From Betaproteobacteria bacterium HGW-Betaproteobacteria-9 (GTDB lineage: Bacteria; Pseudomonadota; Gammaproteobacteria; Burkholderiales; Burkholderiaceae_C), in contig PHCC01000019.1 of the NCBI GenBank assembly GCA_002842215.1, positions 1 to 64,000 on the forward strand: 64,000 nucleotides of DNA. Direction: 5' to 3'. Of this stretch, positions 48,695-59,345 are shown in pieces. The translations under genes were made by a program, and so were the position numbers. Under the pieces are notes generated by a model. That model was not told the DNA's origin and ran no database searches. It saw only the letters and a list, made by a program, of their open reading frames with translations. Within the stretch, counting starts at the first letter, position 1, and every line of letters begins with the position of its first letter.

Positions 48695-51600
48695 ATGCCA
48701 GCAGGGTTTGGAGATCTGGGTGTGTCTTCTTGGGTGCGCCGCTTGCGCACGGGGCCGTTGTCGCTGGTGCGGTTGTTCTGGCTCACGTTGGCGCTGTGCC
48801 TGCCGGGTCTGGCGATGGCCCAGGTGTCACCGTATTGCCCTACGCAAAACCTCTCGGTGAGCAATGGGGGGTCGGTGACCTCGATCGATCTGATCAATTG
48901 TGATGGGCCGTTCAATTTCGGGATGGGGGGGCCGTTCCCGCCCGACTTGCCGGTGAATGGCACCGCGATTCTCGGCCCGCAGTCCGGGCCTGGCAATCAA
49001 ACGGTCACCTACACCCACAATGGCTCGGCGACCACCACCGACACCTTCAAGCTGGAAGATGAAAACGGTGACTTGCTCACTTTCAACGTCACCATCAGCC
49101 CGCCCGCCTCGCCGATCACCGTGAGTCCGGCCTCGCTGCCAACCCTGACCGCCGGCACGCCGTTCTCGCAGACCCTGAGCTCCAGCGGCGGCACCGCCCC
49201 ATACACCTACACCTTGCAGAGCGGCACGTTGCCGATCGGTCTCAGCCTCTCCAGCGCCGGGGTGCTCAGTGGCACGCCGACCCAGCGCGGCAGCTACAGC
49301 TTCACCGTGCGTTCGACCGACAGCGTCCCCCAGTTCGTGGACAAGGGCTACACCGGGACGGTGGAGAACCCCACGCTGTCGATCACACCGACCAGTGCCA
49401 CGGCCATCCAGGGCGTGGCGTTCTCCCAGACCCTGACCGCCATCGGCGGTGTCTCGCCGCATTCCTATCTGCTCGAAACCGGCACGTTCCCGGCAGGCAT
49501 CTCCATCTCCAGCGCCGGCGTGATCAGCGGTACCACGGCCGCCGCGACCGGCAACTACCCGGCCACGCTGCGTGTCACCGACGCCAGCACCGGACCGGGC
49601 AGCTATTTCGAGCTTGAAGCCTTCACCCTCACCGTCAGCCCGCCGCCGTCGGTGTCGATCGCGGTGTCCCCGGCCAGCGTCTCCGAAGACGGCGCGACCA
49701 ACCTGACCTACACCGTCACCCGCAGCCTGAACCTGTCCTCGGCGACGGTGGTCAACATCACCACCAGCGGCACCGCCACCTCCGGCACCGACTACACCGG
49801 CGGTGTCGCCACCGTCAGCATCCCGGGCGGGGCGACCACCGCGACGATCACCATCAACCCGAGCGTCGACGGCACGGTCGAGGCCGATGAAACCGTCACG
49901 CTGACCGTGGCGGCCGGCACCGGTTACACCGTGGGGGCGCCGGCCAGCGCCACCGGCACCATCCTCAACGACGACGTGCCCAGCGCCACGATCGCGGTGT
50001 CTCCGGCCAGCGTGGCCGAAGACGGCGCGCCCAACCTGGTCTACACCGTCACCCTGAACCAGGCGGCGTTCACGGCGACCAGCGTCAACTTCACGGTGTC
50101 CGGCACCGCCACCTCCGGCACCGACTACGCCGCGGTCACCTCGCCCTTGGTCATCCCGTCCGGCAACACCACCGGCACCATCACGGTCAACCCGACCGCC
50201 GACGCCACCATCGAAACCGACGAGACGGTGATCCTCACCCTCGCGGCCGGCGCGGGCTACACGGTGGGCGTGCCGACCAGCGCCACCGGCACCATCCTCA
50301 ACGACGATCTGCCGACATTGACCATCAACGACGTGACCTCGTCCGAAGGCAACGCCGGCACCACCAACTTCACCTTCACCGTCAGCCTCAGCGAGCCGGC
50401 GGGCCCGGGCGGCGTCACCTTCGACATCGCCACCGCCAACGGCACCGCCACGGCGGGCGTGGATTACGTTGCCAACAGCCTGACCGCCCAGACCATCCCG
50501 GCCGGCAGCAGCACCTACACCTTCACCGTGCTGGTCAACGGCGACACGCTCAATGAACCCAGCGAGACCTTTTTCGTCAATGTGACCAACGTGGTCAACG
50601 CCGTCGTCGCGGATGGCCAGGGCGTGGGCACCATCGTCAACGACGATCCGCTGCCGAGCCTGTCCATCAACGACGTCACCGTGCTCGAAGGCGACAGCGG
50701 CACCACCAATGCCGTCTTCACCGTCACCCTGAGCGCCGCCAGTGGCCAGACCGTCAGCGTCAATTACGCCACCGCCGACGGCACCGCCACCCAGCCCGCC
50801 GACTACACCAGCACCAGCGGCACGCTGACCTTCACGCCGGGCCAGACCACGCAGACCATCACGGTGCCGGTGGTGGGCGAGACCGTGCCCGAGGCCAACG
50901 AAACCTTCTTCGTCAACCTCAGCGGCGCGGTCAATGCCACCATTGCCGACAACCAGGGCGTGGGCACGATCACCAATGACGACGTGCCCGTGGTCGTCAG
51001 CCCGGGCACGCTGCCCAACGGCGCCGTCACCGCGGCCTACAGCCAGACCCTCAGCGCCAGTGGTGGCGTGTCGCCCTACACCTTGGCGGTGACGGCCGGC
51101 GCCTTGCCCGCGGGCCTGAGCCTGTCCTCGGGCGGTGTGCTCAGCGGCACGCCGACCGCCGGCGGCAGCTTCAACTTCACCGCCACCGCCACCGACAGCA
51201 GCCCCTTCCCGGGCCCGTTCGCGGGCAGCCAGGCCTACACGCTCACCGTGACCGCGCCCACCATCGTCCTGCCGGCGGCCAGCCTGGCCGGTGGCACGGT
51301 GGGCACGGCCTACGCAGACAGCATCACGGCGGCCTCGGGCGGCACGGCACCCTACAGCTATGCGGTCACCGCCGGGGCCCTGCCGGGCGGCCTGAGCCTC
51401 AACGCCGCGAGCGGCGCCATCACCGGCACCCCCAGTGCGCCGGGCACGTTCAACTTCAGCATCACCGCGACCGACAGCAGCACGGGCACCGGCCCCTACA
51501 CCGCGACCCAGTCGTATGCGATCACCGTGATCGACGTGCCGCCCGTGGCCAACGCGGCCTCGCTCACCGTGGCGTACAACGCGGCGGCCACGCCGGTCAC

Positions 51601-54600
51601 GCTGAACATCACCGGTGGTGCGGCGACTTCGGTGGCCGTCGGCACCGCGGCGAGCCATGGCACGGCCACCGCCAGCGGCACCAGCATCACCTACCAGCCG
51701 ACCACCGGCTATGCCGGCTCCGACAGCTTCACCTACACGGCGACCAACAGCGGCGGCACCTCGGCGCCGGCCACGGTCACCGTCACGGTGAACGACCCGG
51801 TCATCACCATCACCCCCAGTGGCGGTTTCGCGGCCACCGTCGGCGCGCCGTACAACCAGACCTTCACCTGGAACGGCGGGGCTCAGCCCTGGAGCAGCTT
51901 CCAGGTGACCAACCTGCCGGCGGGCCTGTCGATCACCGGCAGCACGGCCAACAGCGTCACCGTGTCCGGCACCCCGACCCAGGCCGGCAGCTTCACGCTC
52001 AACGCCTCGGCCACCGACAGCAGCACCGGCAACGGCCCCTATTCAGTCGGCCAGGCCTTCGTGCTGACCGTGGCGGCGCCCGGTCTGGCGCTGACGCCGG
52101 CCGCCACCACCTTCAACACCCCCTACGCCGCGGCCTACAGCCAGAGCTTCACGGCCAGTGGCGGCACTGGCCCTTACAGCTACGCGTTGACGGGCTCCCT
52201 GCCCGCCGGTGTGACTTTCTCGGGCAACACCGTCTCGGGCACCCCCACCGTGCCGGGCAGCTCCAACTTCACCATCACGGCCACCGACACCGGCTCCACC
52301 GGGACCGGCGCGCCGTTCTCGATCGCGCAGAACTACACGCTGACGGTGGCCGCAGCGGCCATCGTGGTGAGTCCGGCGACCCTGCCGGATGCCACCGCCG
52401 GCACGGCCTACAGCCAGACTCTCACCGCCAGCGGTGGTGTGGCCGCCTACAGCTTCTCTCTGAGCGCCGGCAGCCTGCCCGCCGGCCTGACCCTGAGCAC
52501 GGGCGGCGCGCTGAGCGGCACGCCGACCGAGGCCGGCAGCTTTTCGATCACCGTGACCGCGACGGACGCCAATGGCCAGACCGGCAGCCGCGCCTACACC
52601 CTGGTGGTGGGCGCGCCCACGCTGACCATGACGCCGCCCCCGGGCACACTCAGCGCGCCCTACGGCGTGCCCTTCAGCCAGACCTTCGCGGTCAGCGGCA
52701 GCCCGGGCCCCTACAACCGGGTGATGATCGGTTCCCTGCCGACCGGCCTGACGATCAGCGGCTACACGATATCGGGCACCCCGACGCAACTGGGCAGTTT
52801 CAACATCAGCATCATGATGGTGGATTCCGGCCTGACCGGAACCGGTGCGCCGTTCTCGATCACGCAGAACTACACCATCGAGGTGGCCGCGCCGACCGTC
52901 GTGGTCAGCCCGACGACCCTGCCGAACCCCGCCACCGGTGTGGCCTACAGCCAGACGCTCACGGCCAGCGGGGGCATCGCGCCCTACAGCTTCGCCCTGT
53001 CCAGCGGCAGCCTGCCCGCGGGCATCACCCTGGGCAGCGGCGGCGCGCTCACCGGCACGCCGACCGAGGTGGGCAGCTTCAACTTCACGGTCACCACGAC
53101 CGACAGCTTCAGCCAGGTCGGGAGTCGGGCCTACACCCTGGTCATCGGCGCACCGACGCTGGTGATGACGCCGGCCGCCGGCACGTTGACGGCCCCCTAC
53201 GGCAGCGCCTACGCGCAGAGCTTCACCGCCAGCGGCAGCCCGGGCCCGCACACCTATGTGCTGACCGGCGCCTTGCCGACGGGCCTGAGCTTCAGCGGCA
53301 GCACGCTGTCGGGCACGCCGACCGTGCCGGGGAGCTACCCGGTCACGCTCACGGCGACCGACAGTGTGCTGACCGGTACCGGTTCGCCGTTCTCGGTAGC
53401 CCAGAACTACGTGGTGGAGGTGGCCGCACCGACCATCGTGATGGCGCCCGCCACGCTGCCCGAGCCGGTGGCCGGTGAGGCCTACAGCCAGCTCATCACC
53501 GCCACCGGCGGTGTGGCGCCCTACAGCTTCGCGCTGACCGGGGGTACGCTGCCCACGGGCCTGAGCCTGAGCACCGCCGGCTTGCTGTCGGGCACCGCCA
53601 CGCAGGTGGGCACCTTCAACATCACCGTGACCGCCACCGACGCCAACAGCCAGGAGTCGAGCCGCAATTTCGTGTTCACAGTCAGCGCGACCCCGAGCCA
53701 GACCCTGGAGATGCAGGTGGTGGGCAATGCGGACGAGGACGGCAACGGCCAGGTGTCGCTGAACGACACCCTGACCTACCGCATCACTGTGAGCAACACG
53801 GGTTTTGTGCCCCTTACCGACGTGGTGATCAGCGATGCGTTGATCAACCCCGGCAATGCCGTCTGTGCCAGCGTGCTGCCGGGTCAGACCTGCGTGCTCC
53901 AGGGCACCTACCGGGTCACCGCGGCCGACGTCCGGGCACGCCGGGTGGTCAACGTGGCCACGGTCACGGACAACATGTGTGCTGCGGGCAGCCTGGAGGC
54001 ACCGTGCCGCGTCACGTTGACGACGCAGGTCATCGCCGCCGCGGTGCAGGCGAAGGACGACAACTTCGGTGAGGTCATGTGCCCCAAAGGGGACGTGGTG
54101 GTGGGTAACGCCTACAGGAACGATACCCTGGACGGCCGCTCCATCCGTGCGGCCGACGTCCTGGGCACCGTGACCTCGGCGGCCCAGCCCGCCAAGCCGG
54201 GCAAACCCGTCCCCGAACTCAACACCGCCACGGGCGACGTGAAGGTGCCGGACGGCACGCCGGGCGGCACCTACGTCATCGGCTACCGGATCTGCCAGCG
54301 CAGCGTGTCGAACAACTGCGACAGCGCCCGGATCGTGGTGAAGGTCAAGCAGTGCCAGGTGCAGGTGCGGGTGATCAAGACCGCGCAGACGAAGCAGGTC
54401 CGCGTGGGCGACTTCGTGTCCTACACCCTGCAGGTGGACAACCTCACCGAGAACGACGGCGAGGTGGACGGCCTGCAGATCGTGGACACGCCGCCGCCGG
54501 GCTTCAGCCTGGTGCCGGGCAGCGTGCGCTTCCAGGACGAGGACACCCGCGGCTCGGTCGACGGGATCGGCCCGATCATCCTGGGCCAGATCGACCTGGC

Positions 54601-55552
54601 GGGCAACGGCCGGGCGTACATCAGCTACGTGATGCGGGTGGGCGCCAACGCGCGCCGGGGCGAGGCCGTCAACACGGCCGATCCGTTCCTCGTGGGCGGG
54701 AAGGCCGGCAGCACGGCCGATTCGTTCAACGAGGGTGGGAAAGTCGGCAGCACGGCCAAGGCCGTGGTGGTGGTGATCGCCGACGCCGACGCCGATGAGA
54801 CCTCCATCATCGGCAAGGTGTTCATCGACCAGGACGGCGACGGCTGGCAGGACAGCGCCGACGCGCAGGGCGTGCGCATCCAGGGCGGCATCGACCCGGC
54901 GGTGTACGTGGCCGGCTCCACCACGGTGGACCGCGGACAGGGCGCGCAGCCCGAGCCGGACGCGAGCGCGCCGCTGTTGCGCGGCATCCGCATCGGCACC
55001 GTGCGCGGGCGCGAGAGCGACGACGCTTCGGTGCCGCTGCCCCGAGTGGTGATCAGCCAGTGGGTGACGCAGCCGTTGTTCAGCGGCGACAGCGTGATCA
55101 CCAGTGGGGACGGGACCCGGATGGTTATGAAGCCCAGCGGTGAAGTGCGTTACGAACACTCGGGCGATGTGGCCGCCGGCCTGAACCACCAGGACCTGCG
55201 CGTGCAGCGCACGGTCACGCCGCTGGAGGGCAAACACCGCGTGGACTACGTCATCACCAACCACGGGGTTTCCGAGCTGGGCATTCCCGGTGTGCGTCTG
55301 GCCAGCCCTGAGGGCCTGGTGGTGCAGACCGACAGCTATGGGCGCTTCCACCTCGAAGGCATTGATGCCGGGGCACGCGCCCACGGGCGCAACTTCGTGC
55401 TCAAGGTCGATCCGGTCAGCCTGCCCCCGGGGGGCCGGGTGACCACGGCCAATCCGCTGGTGCGCCGCCTGACGGGGGGGCTGATGGTGCGCTTCGACTT
55501 TGGCGTCGGGTTCGGCACGCAGACGCCTGCCGCTGCACCCGCGTCCAAGTGA
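48695..55552 (+). CDS. Giant exported multidomain protein (Calx-beta, putative Ig, DUF11, SdrD-like modules)
   Basis: The 2,285-residue protein begins with a signal peptide (about 1-42, LTLALCLPGLAMA). Then come two putative-Ig (He_PIG) units (about 140-315), four Calx-beta repeats (about 322-427, 431-539, 541-650, 654-764, each ending in NDD), roughly nine more putative-Ig units with one Big_9-like unit (about 765-1665), two DUF11-type domains (about 1667-1780 and 1883-2026), and an SdrD B-like calcium-type motif GKVFIDQDGDGWQDSADAQG near 2038. The C-terminal segment has SYGRFHLEGIDAG and LVRRLTGGLMVRFDFGVG. No LPXTG, TPS or autotransporter domain is visible. It is most likely a surface-exposed or periplasmic adhesin-like scaffold. 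Its TGA overlaps an ATG of the next frame (55549). Confidence 0.92.
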   Translation: MPAGFGDLGVSSWVRRLRTGPLSLVRLFWLTLALCLPGLAMAQVSPYCPTQNLSVSNGGSVTSIDLINCDGPFNFGMGGPFPPDLPVNGTAILGPQSGPGNQTVTYTHNGSATTTDTFKLEDENGDLLTFNVTISPPASPITVSPASLPTLTAGTPFSQTLSSSGGTAPYTYTLQSGTLPIGLSLSSAGVLSGTPTQRGSYSFTVRSTDSVPQFVDKGYTGTVENPTLSITPTSATAIQGVAFSQTLTAIGGVSPHSYLLETGTFPAGISISSAGVISGTTAAATGNYPATLRVTDASTGPGSYFELEAFTLTVSPPPSVSIAVSPASVSEDGATNLTYTVTRSLNLSSATVVNITTSGTATSGTDYTGGVATVSIPGGATTATITINPSVDGTVEADETVTLTVAAGTGYTVGAPASATGTILNDDVPSATIAVSPASVAEDGAPNLVYTVTLNQAAFTATSVNFTVSGTATSGTDYAAVTSPLVIPSGNTTGTITVNPTADATIETDETVILTLAAGAGYTVGVPTSATGTILNDDLPTLTINDVTSSEGNAGTTNFTFTVSLSEPAGPGGVTFDIATANGTATAGVDYVANSLTAQTIPAGSSTYTFTVLVNGDTLNEPSETFFVNVTNVVNAVVADGQGVGTIVNDDPLPSLSINDVTVLEGDSGTTNAVFTVTLSAASGQTVSVNYATADGTATQPADYTSTSGTLTFTPGQTTQTITVPVVGETVPEANETFFVNLSGAVNATIADNQGVGTITNDDVPVVVSPGTLPNGAVTAAYSQTLSASGGVSPYTLAVTAGALPAGLSLSSGGVLSGTPTAGGSFNFTATATDSSPFPGPFAGSQAYTLTVTAPTIVLPAASLAGGTVGTAYADSITAASGGTAPYSYAVTAGALPGGLSLNAASGAITGTPSAPGTFNFSITATDSSTGTGPYTATQSYAITVIDVPPVANAASLTVAYNAAATPVTLNITGGAATSVAVGTAASHGTATASGTSITYQPTTGYAGSDSFTYTATNSGGTSAPATVTVTVNDPVITITPSGGFAATVGAPYNQTFTWNGGAQPWSSFQVTNLPAGLSITGSTANSVTVSGTPTQAGSFTLNASATDSSTGNGPYSVGQAFVLTVAAPGLALTPAATTFNTPYAAAYSQSFTASGGTGPYSYALTGSLPAGVTFSGNTVSGTPTVPGSSNFTITATDTGSTGTGAPFSIAQNYTLTVAAAAIVVSPATLPDATAGTAYSQTLTASGGVAAYSFSLSAGSLPAGLTLSTGGALSGTPTEAGSFSITVTATDANGQTGSRAYTLVVGAPTLTMTPPPGTLSAPYGVPFSQTFAVSGSPGPYNRVMIGSLPTGLTISGYTISGTPTQLGSFNISIMMVDSGLTGTGAPFSITQNYTIEVAAPTVVVSPTTLPNPATGVAYSQTLTASGGIAPYSFALSSGSLPAGITLGSGGALTGTPTEVGSFNFTVTTTDSFSQVGSRAYTLVIGAPTLVMTPAAGTLTAPYGSAYAQSFTASGSPGPHTYVLTGALPTGLSFSGSTLSGTPTVPGSYPVTLTATDSVLTGTGSPFSVAQNYVVEVAAPTIVMAPATLPEPVAGEAYSQLITATGGVAPYSFALTGGTLPTGLSLSTAGLLSGTATQVGTFNITVTATDANSQESSRNFVFTVSATPSQTLEMQVVGNADEDGNGQVSLNDTLTYRITVSNTGFVPLTDVVISDALINPGNAVCASVLPGQTCVLQGTYRVTAADVRARRVVNVATVTDNMCAAGSLEAPCRVTLTTQVIAAAVQAKDDNFGEVMCPKGDVVVGNAYRNDTLDGRSIRAADVLGTVTSAAQPAKPGKPVPELNTATGDVKVPDGTPGGTYVIGYRICQRSVSNNCDSARIVVKVKQCQVQVRVIKTAQTKQVRVGDFVSYTLQVDNLTENDGEVDGLQIVDTPPPGFSLVPGSVRFQDEDTRGSVDGIGPIILGQIDLAGNGRAYISYVMRVGANARRGEAVNTADPFLVGGKAGSTADSFNEGGKVGSTAKAVVVVIADADADETSIIGKVFIDQDGDGWQDSADAQGVRIQGGIDPAVYVAGSTTVDRGQGAQPEPDASAPLLRGIRIGTVRGRESDDASVPLPRVVISQWVTQPLFSGDSVITSGDGTRMVMKPSGEVRYEHSGDVAAGLNHQDLRVQRTVTPLEGKHRVDYVITNHGVSELGIPGVRLASPEGLVVQTDSYGRFHLEGIDAGARAHGRNFVLKVDPVSLPPGGRVTTANPLVRRLTGGLMVRFDFGVGFGTQTPAAAPASK

Positions 55553-55590
55553 TGGCGCCGCAACCCGCAGACCCCTGTACGGATGACCGC

Positions 55591-58500
55591 ATGATGAACA
55601 CCAAAATCAATCACATCGAACGTCTGCTGTGCGCCCGCCGCCCAAGCGCGGGCACGGGCTGGCTCCGGGGCATGGCCCTGGTGCCGCTGGGCGCGCTCTT
55701 CGCGTTGACGCCGCTGGCCGCCAGCGCCCAGGCGGTGGACCGCGCGCCCCAGGCGCAGGCGGCCGGGGCGCCAGAAGCGGGGCAGCCGCAGGACTTGACG
55801 GCCACGGCCAAGCCGGCGGTGCGGCCAGGGCAGGTCCTGTCCCTGCACGGTGGCGGCCGGGTGTGGGCGACCGAAGACCCGGCCAACCTGAGTCCGCAGA
55901 TGAACGTCTCGGCCCAGGGCATCGCAGGGCTGCGCGACGACCGGCTGGTCGAAGGGCTGAGCTTCAACGTCAGCAACAACTACGCCAGCTTCATTCAGCG
56001 CATGGAGCTGCTGATCTACAGCGGGCGCGACACCGATTTGGTCAAACCGCTGGTGAGGCTGCCCGTGCCCGTGAGCGGCGAAGGGGTGGTGCAGTGGGAC
56101 GGCCAGCTGCCCGCGGGCCACCGGTTGCGGCCGGGAGATTCCCTGGTCTACCTGGTGCGGTCCTATGGCCAGGGCGGGCAGGCCGACGAAACCCAGACGC
56201 GCACGGTGCGCCTGTATACCGAGGAAGAATGGCGCAGCGCCAAGGAGCAGCTCATCAGCCAGAGCAATGAACTGGCCGATGGCTTCACGCTGGACCAGCG
56301 CCTGGCGCGTGAGGCGCAGCTGGTCAACGGCCTGGTGAAGCAGAACATCCCCTTGTCGGGCTCGATCGTGCGCATCTTCGGCCAGGACATCCCCGACCAG
56401 GCCAGCATCAAGATCAACGGCAAGAGCGCCGCCATCGACGTCAACCAGCGCTTCGTGTCTGAGTTTCTGCTGCCCGTCGGGGCGCACGCGCTGATGATCG
56501 ACGTCAGCGGCCTGCCGGGCCAGCCGGTGTTCACGCGCCAGCTCGACGTGAACATCAGCGGCGAGTACTTCTTCATGGTCGGCATGGCCGACTTCTACCT
56601 CTCCAAGTCCCAGGTCACGGGCAACATCGAACCCGCCGTGGCGGCGGACGGTTTTGATCAGGAACTTCTCAAGGAAGGGCGGCTGGCCTTCTACCTGAAA
56701 GGCAAGGTCCAGGGCAAATACCTCTTCACGGCACAGGCCGACACCGAAGATCAGGAACTGAACAACCTGTTCCACGACTTCTTCAAGGCCACGCCGCAGG
56801 ATGTCTTCCGCCGCCTCGACCCGGACCAGTATTACGCGGTGTACGGCGACGACTCCACCAGCTACCGCGATGCCGACAGCGAGGGCAAGCTCTACCTGCG
56901 CCTGGACTGGGACAAGAACCAGGCGGTGTGGGGCAACTTCGACACCGGCATCAGCGGCGGCGAGTTCAACCAGTACAACCGCACCCTCTACGGGGGCGCA
57001 CTCAAGTGGCGCAGCAACGAGACCACGCCCTACGACGACCCTCGGTCGCAGATCAGCGTTTTTGCCTCCGAGTCGCAGACGGCCAAGGGCTACAGCGACC
57101 TGCTGGGCACCGGCGGCAGCCTGTACTACCTCAAGCACACCGACATCCTGCGCGGCTCCGAACAGTTGCGCATCGAGGTGCGTGACCGGGTCACCGGCCA
57201 GGTCGTCCAGCGCGGCCGCCTGGCGTACGGCACCGACTACGAAATCGACTACATCCAGGGCCGCATCATCCTGAGTCGGTCGCTGGACCGCAGCGAGCTC
57301 GACAGCGGCTTCGGCATCGTGCGCCTGAGCGCCGACGGCGACTACGAGAACCACCTGCTGGTGGACTACGAGTACGTGCCCGAGGGCACGGAAAACCTGG
57401 TCACGGGCGGGCGCGGCCAGGTGTGGGCCGGCGACCACGTGGCCGTGGGCGGCACCTACGTGTCGGAAGAGCGCGCCGGCGACGACTACCAGCTCCACGG
57501 CGTGGACCTCACCTTGCGCGCCGGGCGCGGGACCTACCTCAAGGCCGAGGTGGCGCAGAGCGAATCGACCCAGGCCGGTGTGCACTATTCCGACAACGGG
57601 GGTCTGACCTACACCGACCGGACGGCCGAGGTGGAGACCGGGCCCCGGTCGGGCCAGGCCGTGGGGGTCGAGGCCAGGGTCAATCTCAACGAGCTGGGGT
57701 GGACGCAGGAGAACGTGAGCGCCGGTGCCTGGTACAAGGACCGCGAGGCCGGCTACTCCACGGCGCGGGCCGAAACGGGGGGGCTGCGCAGCCGCGAGTC
57801 CGGCGTCGAGGCACTGGCCGAGGTGGGCACCGATCTGGACGTCGGGACACGCCTGAGCCGCCGCGAAGTCGAGGGGCAGAACCGGATCGACCAGGTCCAG
57901 CTGGTGAGCAACTGGTACCTGGACGACCAACAGAGCCTGGGCCTGGAGCTGCGCCAGGTTCGCAGCGCCGAGGCCAGCGGCGAGTTTGCCGACCCCGACG
58001 CACCGGCCGGCAGCACCGGCGCTGGCGTGGGCACGGCGACCTATGCGGGGCTGCGCTACAAGCGCAAGCTCAGTGGCCGCACCGAGGTGTATGGCTTTGT
58101 GCAAAGCACGCTGCAAAGCGACGAAGGGCTGAAGAACGACCGGTTTGGCCTGGGCGCGACCCGGCGCTTTGGCGAGCGCTCTTCCGCCACCGGCGAGGTC
58201 TCCACCGGCACGCTGGGGCTGGCCGGGAAACTCGAAGGCAGCTACTACCTCACGCCCGACTACAACCTGTATTCACGCTACGCCTACGCCCACCAGCCCG
58301 GTGACATCTTCGGCAGCGAGTTCCTGGAAGACGGGGCTGGTCGCACCCTGTCGGTGGGGCAGCGCTGGAACGCGGGCGGTGGCCTGAGCCTGTTCCAGGA
58401 AGCCCAGCTGAGCCACCGGGCCGATGAAGACGGGCGGGGCCAGAACCTGGGGCTGGACTACAACGTCGCGCGGCACTGGCAACTGGGCTTTCGCCATGCG

Positions 58501-59277
58501 CTGAGCCGGATCGAGCACGCCGCGGGGGGCGAAACCACGCGCCGTTCCAGCACCGTGCTGGCCAGCTACAACGACAACCGGACCAGCTTCACCCCGCGCT
58601 TCGAGGTCCGGCGCGACCGCGGCGCGCAGTCGCGCGACCAGTACCTGCTCAGCATGGGCCTGAAGCACAAGTTCAGCGAAGACTGGCGCACGGCGGTTCG
58701 CCTACGCACCGCGTTGACCCAGGACAAGCTCTCCAGCGTGGACGAGGCGCGCTTCACCGAAGCCAATGTCGGCCTGGCCTACCGCCCCGCGGGCAACAAC
58801 CGCTGGGCCTGGCTGGGCAAGTACACCTACCTGTACGACCTGGGGGCGCTGACCCAGGTCTCGCCCATCTCGGGTGTGGCCAACAACGAGGTGGACCAGC
58901 GCGCGCACATCCTCGCCAACGAGCTGCTCTACCGCATCAACCCGCTGTGGGAGGTGGGCGGCAAGTACGCCTACCGCAGCGGCGAGCTGCGCGAAGGCCG
59001 CAACACCGGCGCCTGGTACCAGAACACCCGGCACTTCGCCGCCGGCCAGGTGCGCATGCACATGCTGCAGTCCTGGGACGCGCTGGTTGAACACCGATGG
59101 CTGAAGACCGTGCAGGACAAGAACACGCAGTCGGGCTGGCTGGTGGGGGTGGACAAGCAGATCACCCCCTATTTCCGCCTCGGGGTGGGCTACAACTTCA
59201 CCAACTTCAGCGACGACCTGCGCCACACCGACTACCGCTTCAAGGGCTGGTACCTCAACGCCGTGGGCGTCTATTGA
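55591..59277 (+). CDS. Predicted outer-membrane beta-barrel protein, partner of giant surface protein
   Basis: The 1,228-residue protein has a signal peptide (hydrophobic core ALVPLGALFALTPLAASA about 30-47). An N-terminal globular part (about 75-360) includes FIQRMELLIYSGR, VVQWDGQLPAGHRLRPGDSL, a GEYFFMVGMADFYL segment and an invasin- or Ig-like fold is plausible. From about 370 on, alternating hydrophobic/aromatic strands such as EGKLYLRLDWDKNQAVWGNF and many [FY]-x-[RK]-x repeats continue to a C-terminal GWYLNAVGVY with a terminal aromatic residue, as in outer-membrane barrels. An ATG at 55549 overlaps the stop of the previous gene; the ATG at 55591 fits the signal peptide better and was used. 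Confidence 0.85.
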   Translation: MMNTKINHIERLLCARRPSAGTGWLRGMALVPLGALFALTPLAASAQAVDRAPQAQAAGAPEAGQPQDLTATAKPAVRPGQVLSLHGGGRVWATEDPANLSPQMNVSAQGIAGLRDDRLVEGLSFNVSNNYASFIQRMELLIYSGRDTDLVKPLVRLPVPVSGEGVVQWDGQLPAGHRLRPGDSLVYLVRSYGQGGQADETQTRTVRLYTEEEWRSAKEQLISQSNELADGFTLDQRLAREAQLVNGLVKQNIPLSGSIVRIFGQDIPDQASIKINGKSAAIDVNQRFVSEFLLPVGAHALMIDVSGLPGQPVFTRQLDVNISGEYFFMVGMADFYLSKSQVTGNIEPAVAADGFDQELLKEGRLAFYLKGKVQGKYLFTAQADTEDQELNNLFHDFFKATPQDVFRRLDPDQYYAVYGDDSTSYRDADSEGKLYLRLDWDKNQAVWGNFDTGISGGEFNQYNRTLYGGALKWRSNETTPYDDPRSQISVFASESQTAKGYSDLLGTGGSLYYLKHTDILRGSEQLRIEVRDRVTGQVVQRGRLAYGTDYEIDYIQGRIILSRSLDRSELDSGFGIVRLSADGDYENHLLVDYEYVPEGTENLVTGGRGQVWAGDHVAVGGTYVSEERAGDDYQLHGVDLTLRAGRGTYLKAEVAQSESTQAGVHYSDNGGLTYTDRTAEVETGPRSGQAVGVEARVNLNELGWTQENVSAGAWYKDREAGYSTARAETGGLRSRESGVEALAEVGTDLDVGTRLSRREVEGQNRIDQVQLVSNWYLDDQQSLGLELRQVRSAEASGEFADPDAPAGSTGAGVGTATYAGLRYKRKLSGRTEVYGFVQSTLQSDEGLKNDRFGLGATRRFGERSSATGEVSTGTLGLAGKLEGSYYLTPDYNLYSRYAYAHQPGDIFGSEFLEDGAGRTLSVGQRWNAGGGLSLFQEAQLSHRADEDGRGQNLGLDYNVARHWQLGFRHALSRIEHAAGGETTRRSSTVLASYNDNRTSFTPRFEVRRDRGAQSRDQYLLSMGLKHKFSEDWRTAVRLRTALTQDKLSSVDEARFTEANVGLAYRPAGNNRWAWLGKYTYLYDLGALTQVSPISGVANNEVDQRAHILANELLYRINPLWEVGGKYAYRSGELREGRNTGAWYQNTRHFAAGQVRMHMLQSWDALVEHRWLKTVQDKNTQSGWLVGVDKQITPYFRLGVGYNFTNFSDDLRHTDYRFKGWYLNAVGVY

Positions 59278-59345
59278 GCGGTGGGTGTGAAGGGAGGCAG
59301 GATCGCGGCGAATGAACCCGGGTCAGGCGCGCACCCGGCGCCTGC

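Noticed and set aside
48827..51658. 943-codon open frame on the minus strand opposite the giant surface protein
   Set aside because: Composition is Gly/Arg/Ala/Val/Asp-rich without domains; it mirrors the repetitive GC-rich coding pattern of the plus-strand gene, which has a signal peptide, ribosome binding site and recognisable domains.
52043..55384. 1,113-codon open frame on the minus strand opposite the same gene
   Set aside because: Same explanation: a His/Arg/Gly-rich shadow of the plus-strand repeats, with no recognisable family.
55336..58116. 926-codon open frame on the minus strand opposite the barrel gene
   Set aside because: No domain or sensible start; the plus-strand frame has a signal peptide and barrel-like strands through its full length.
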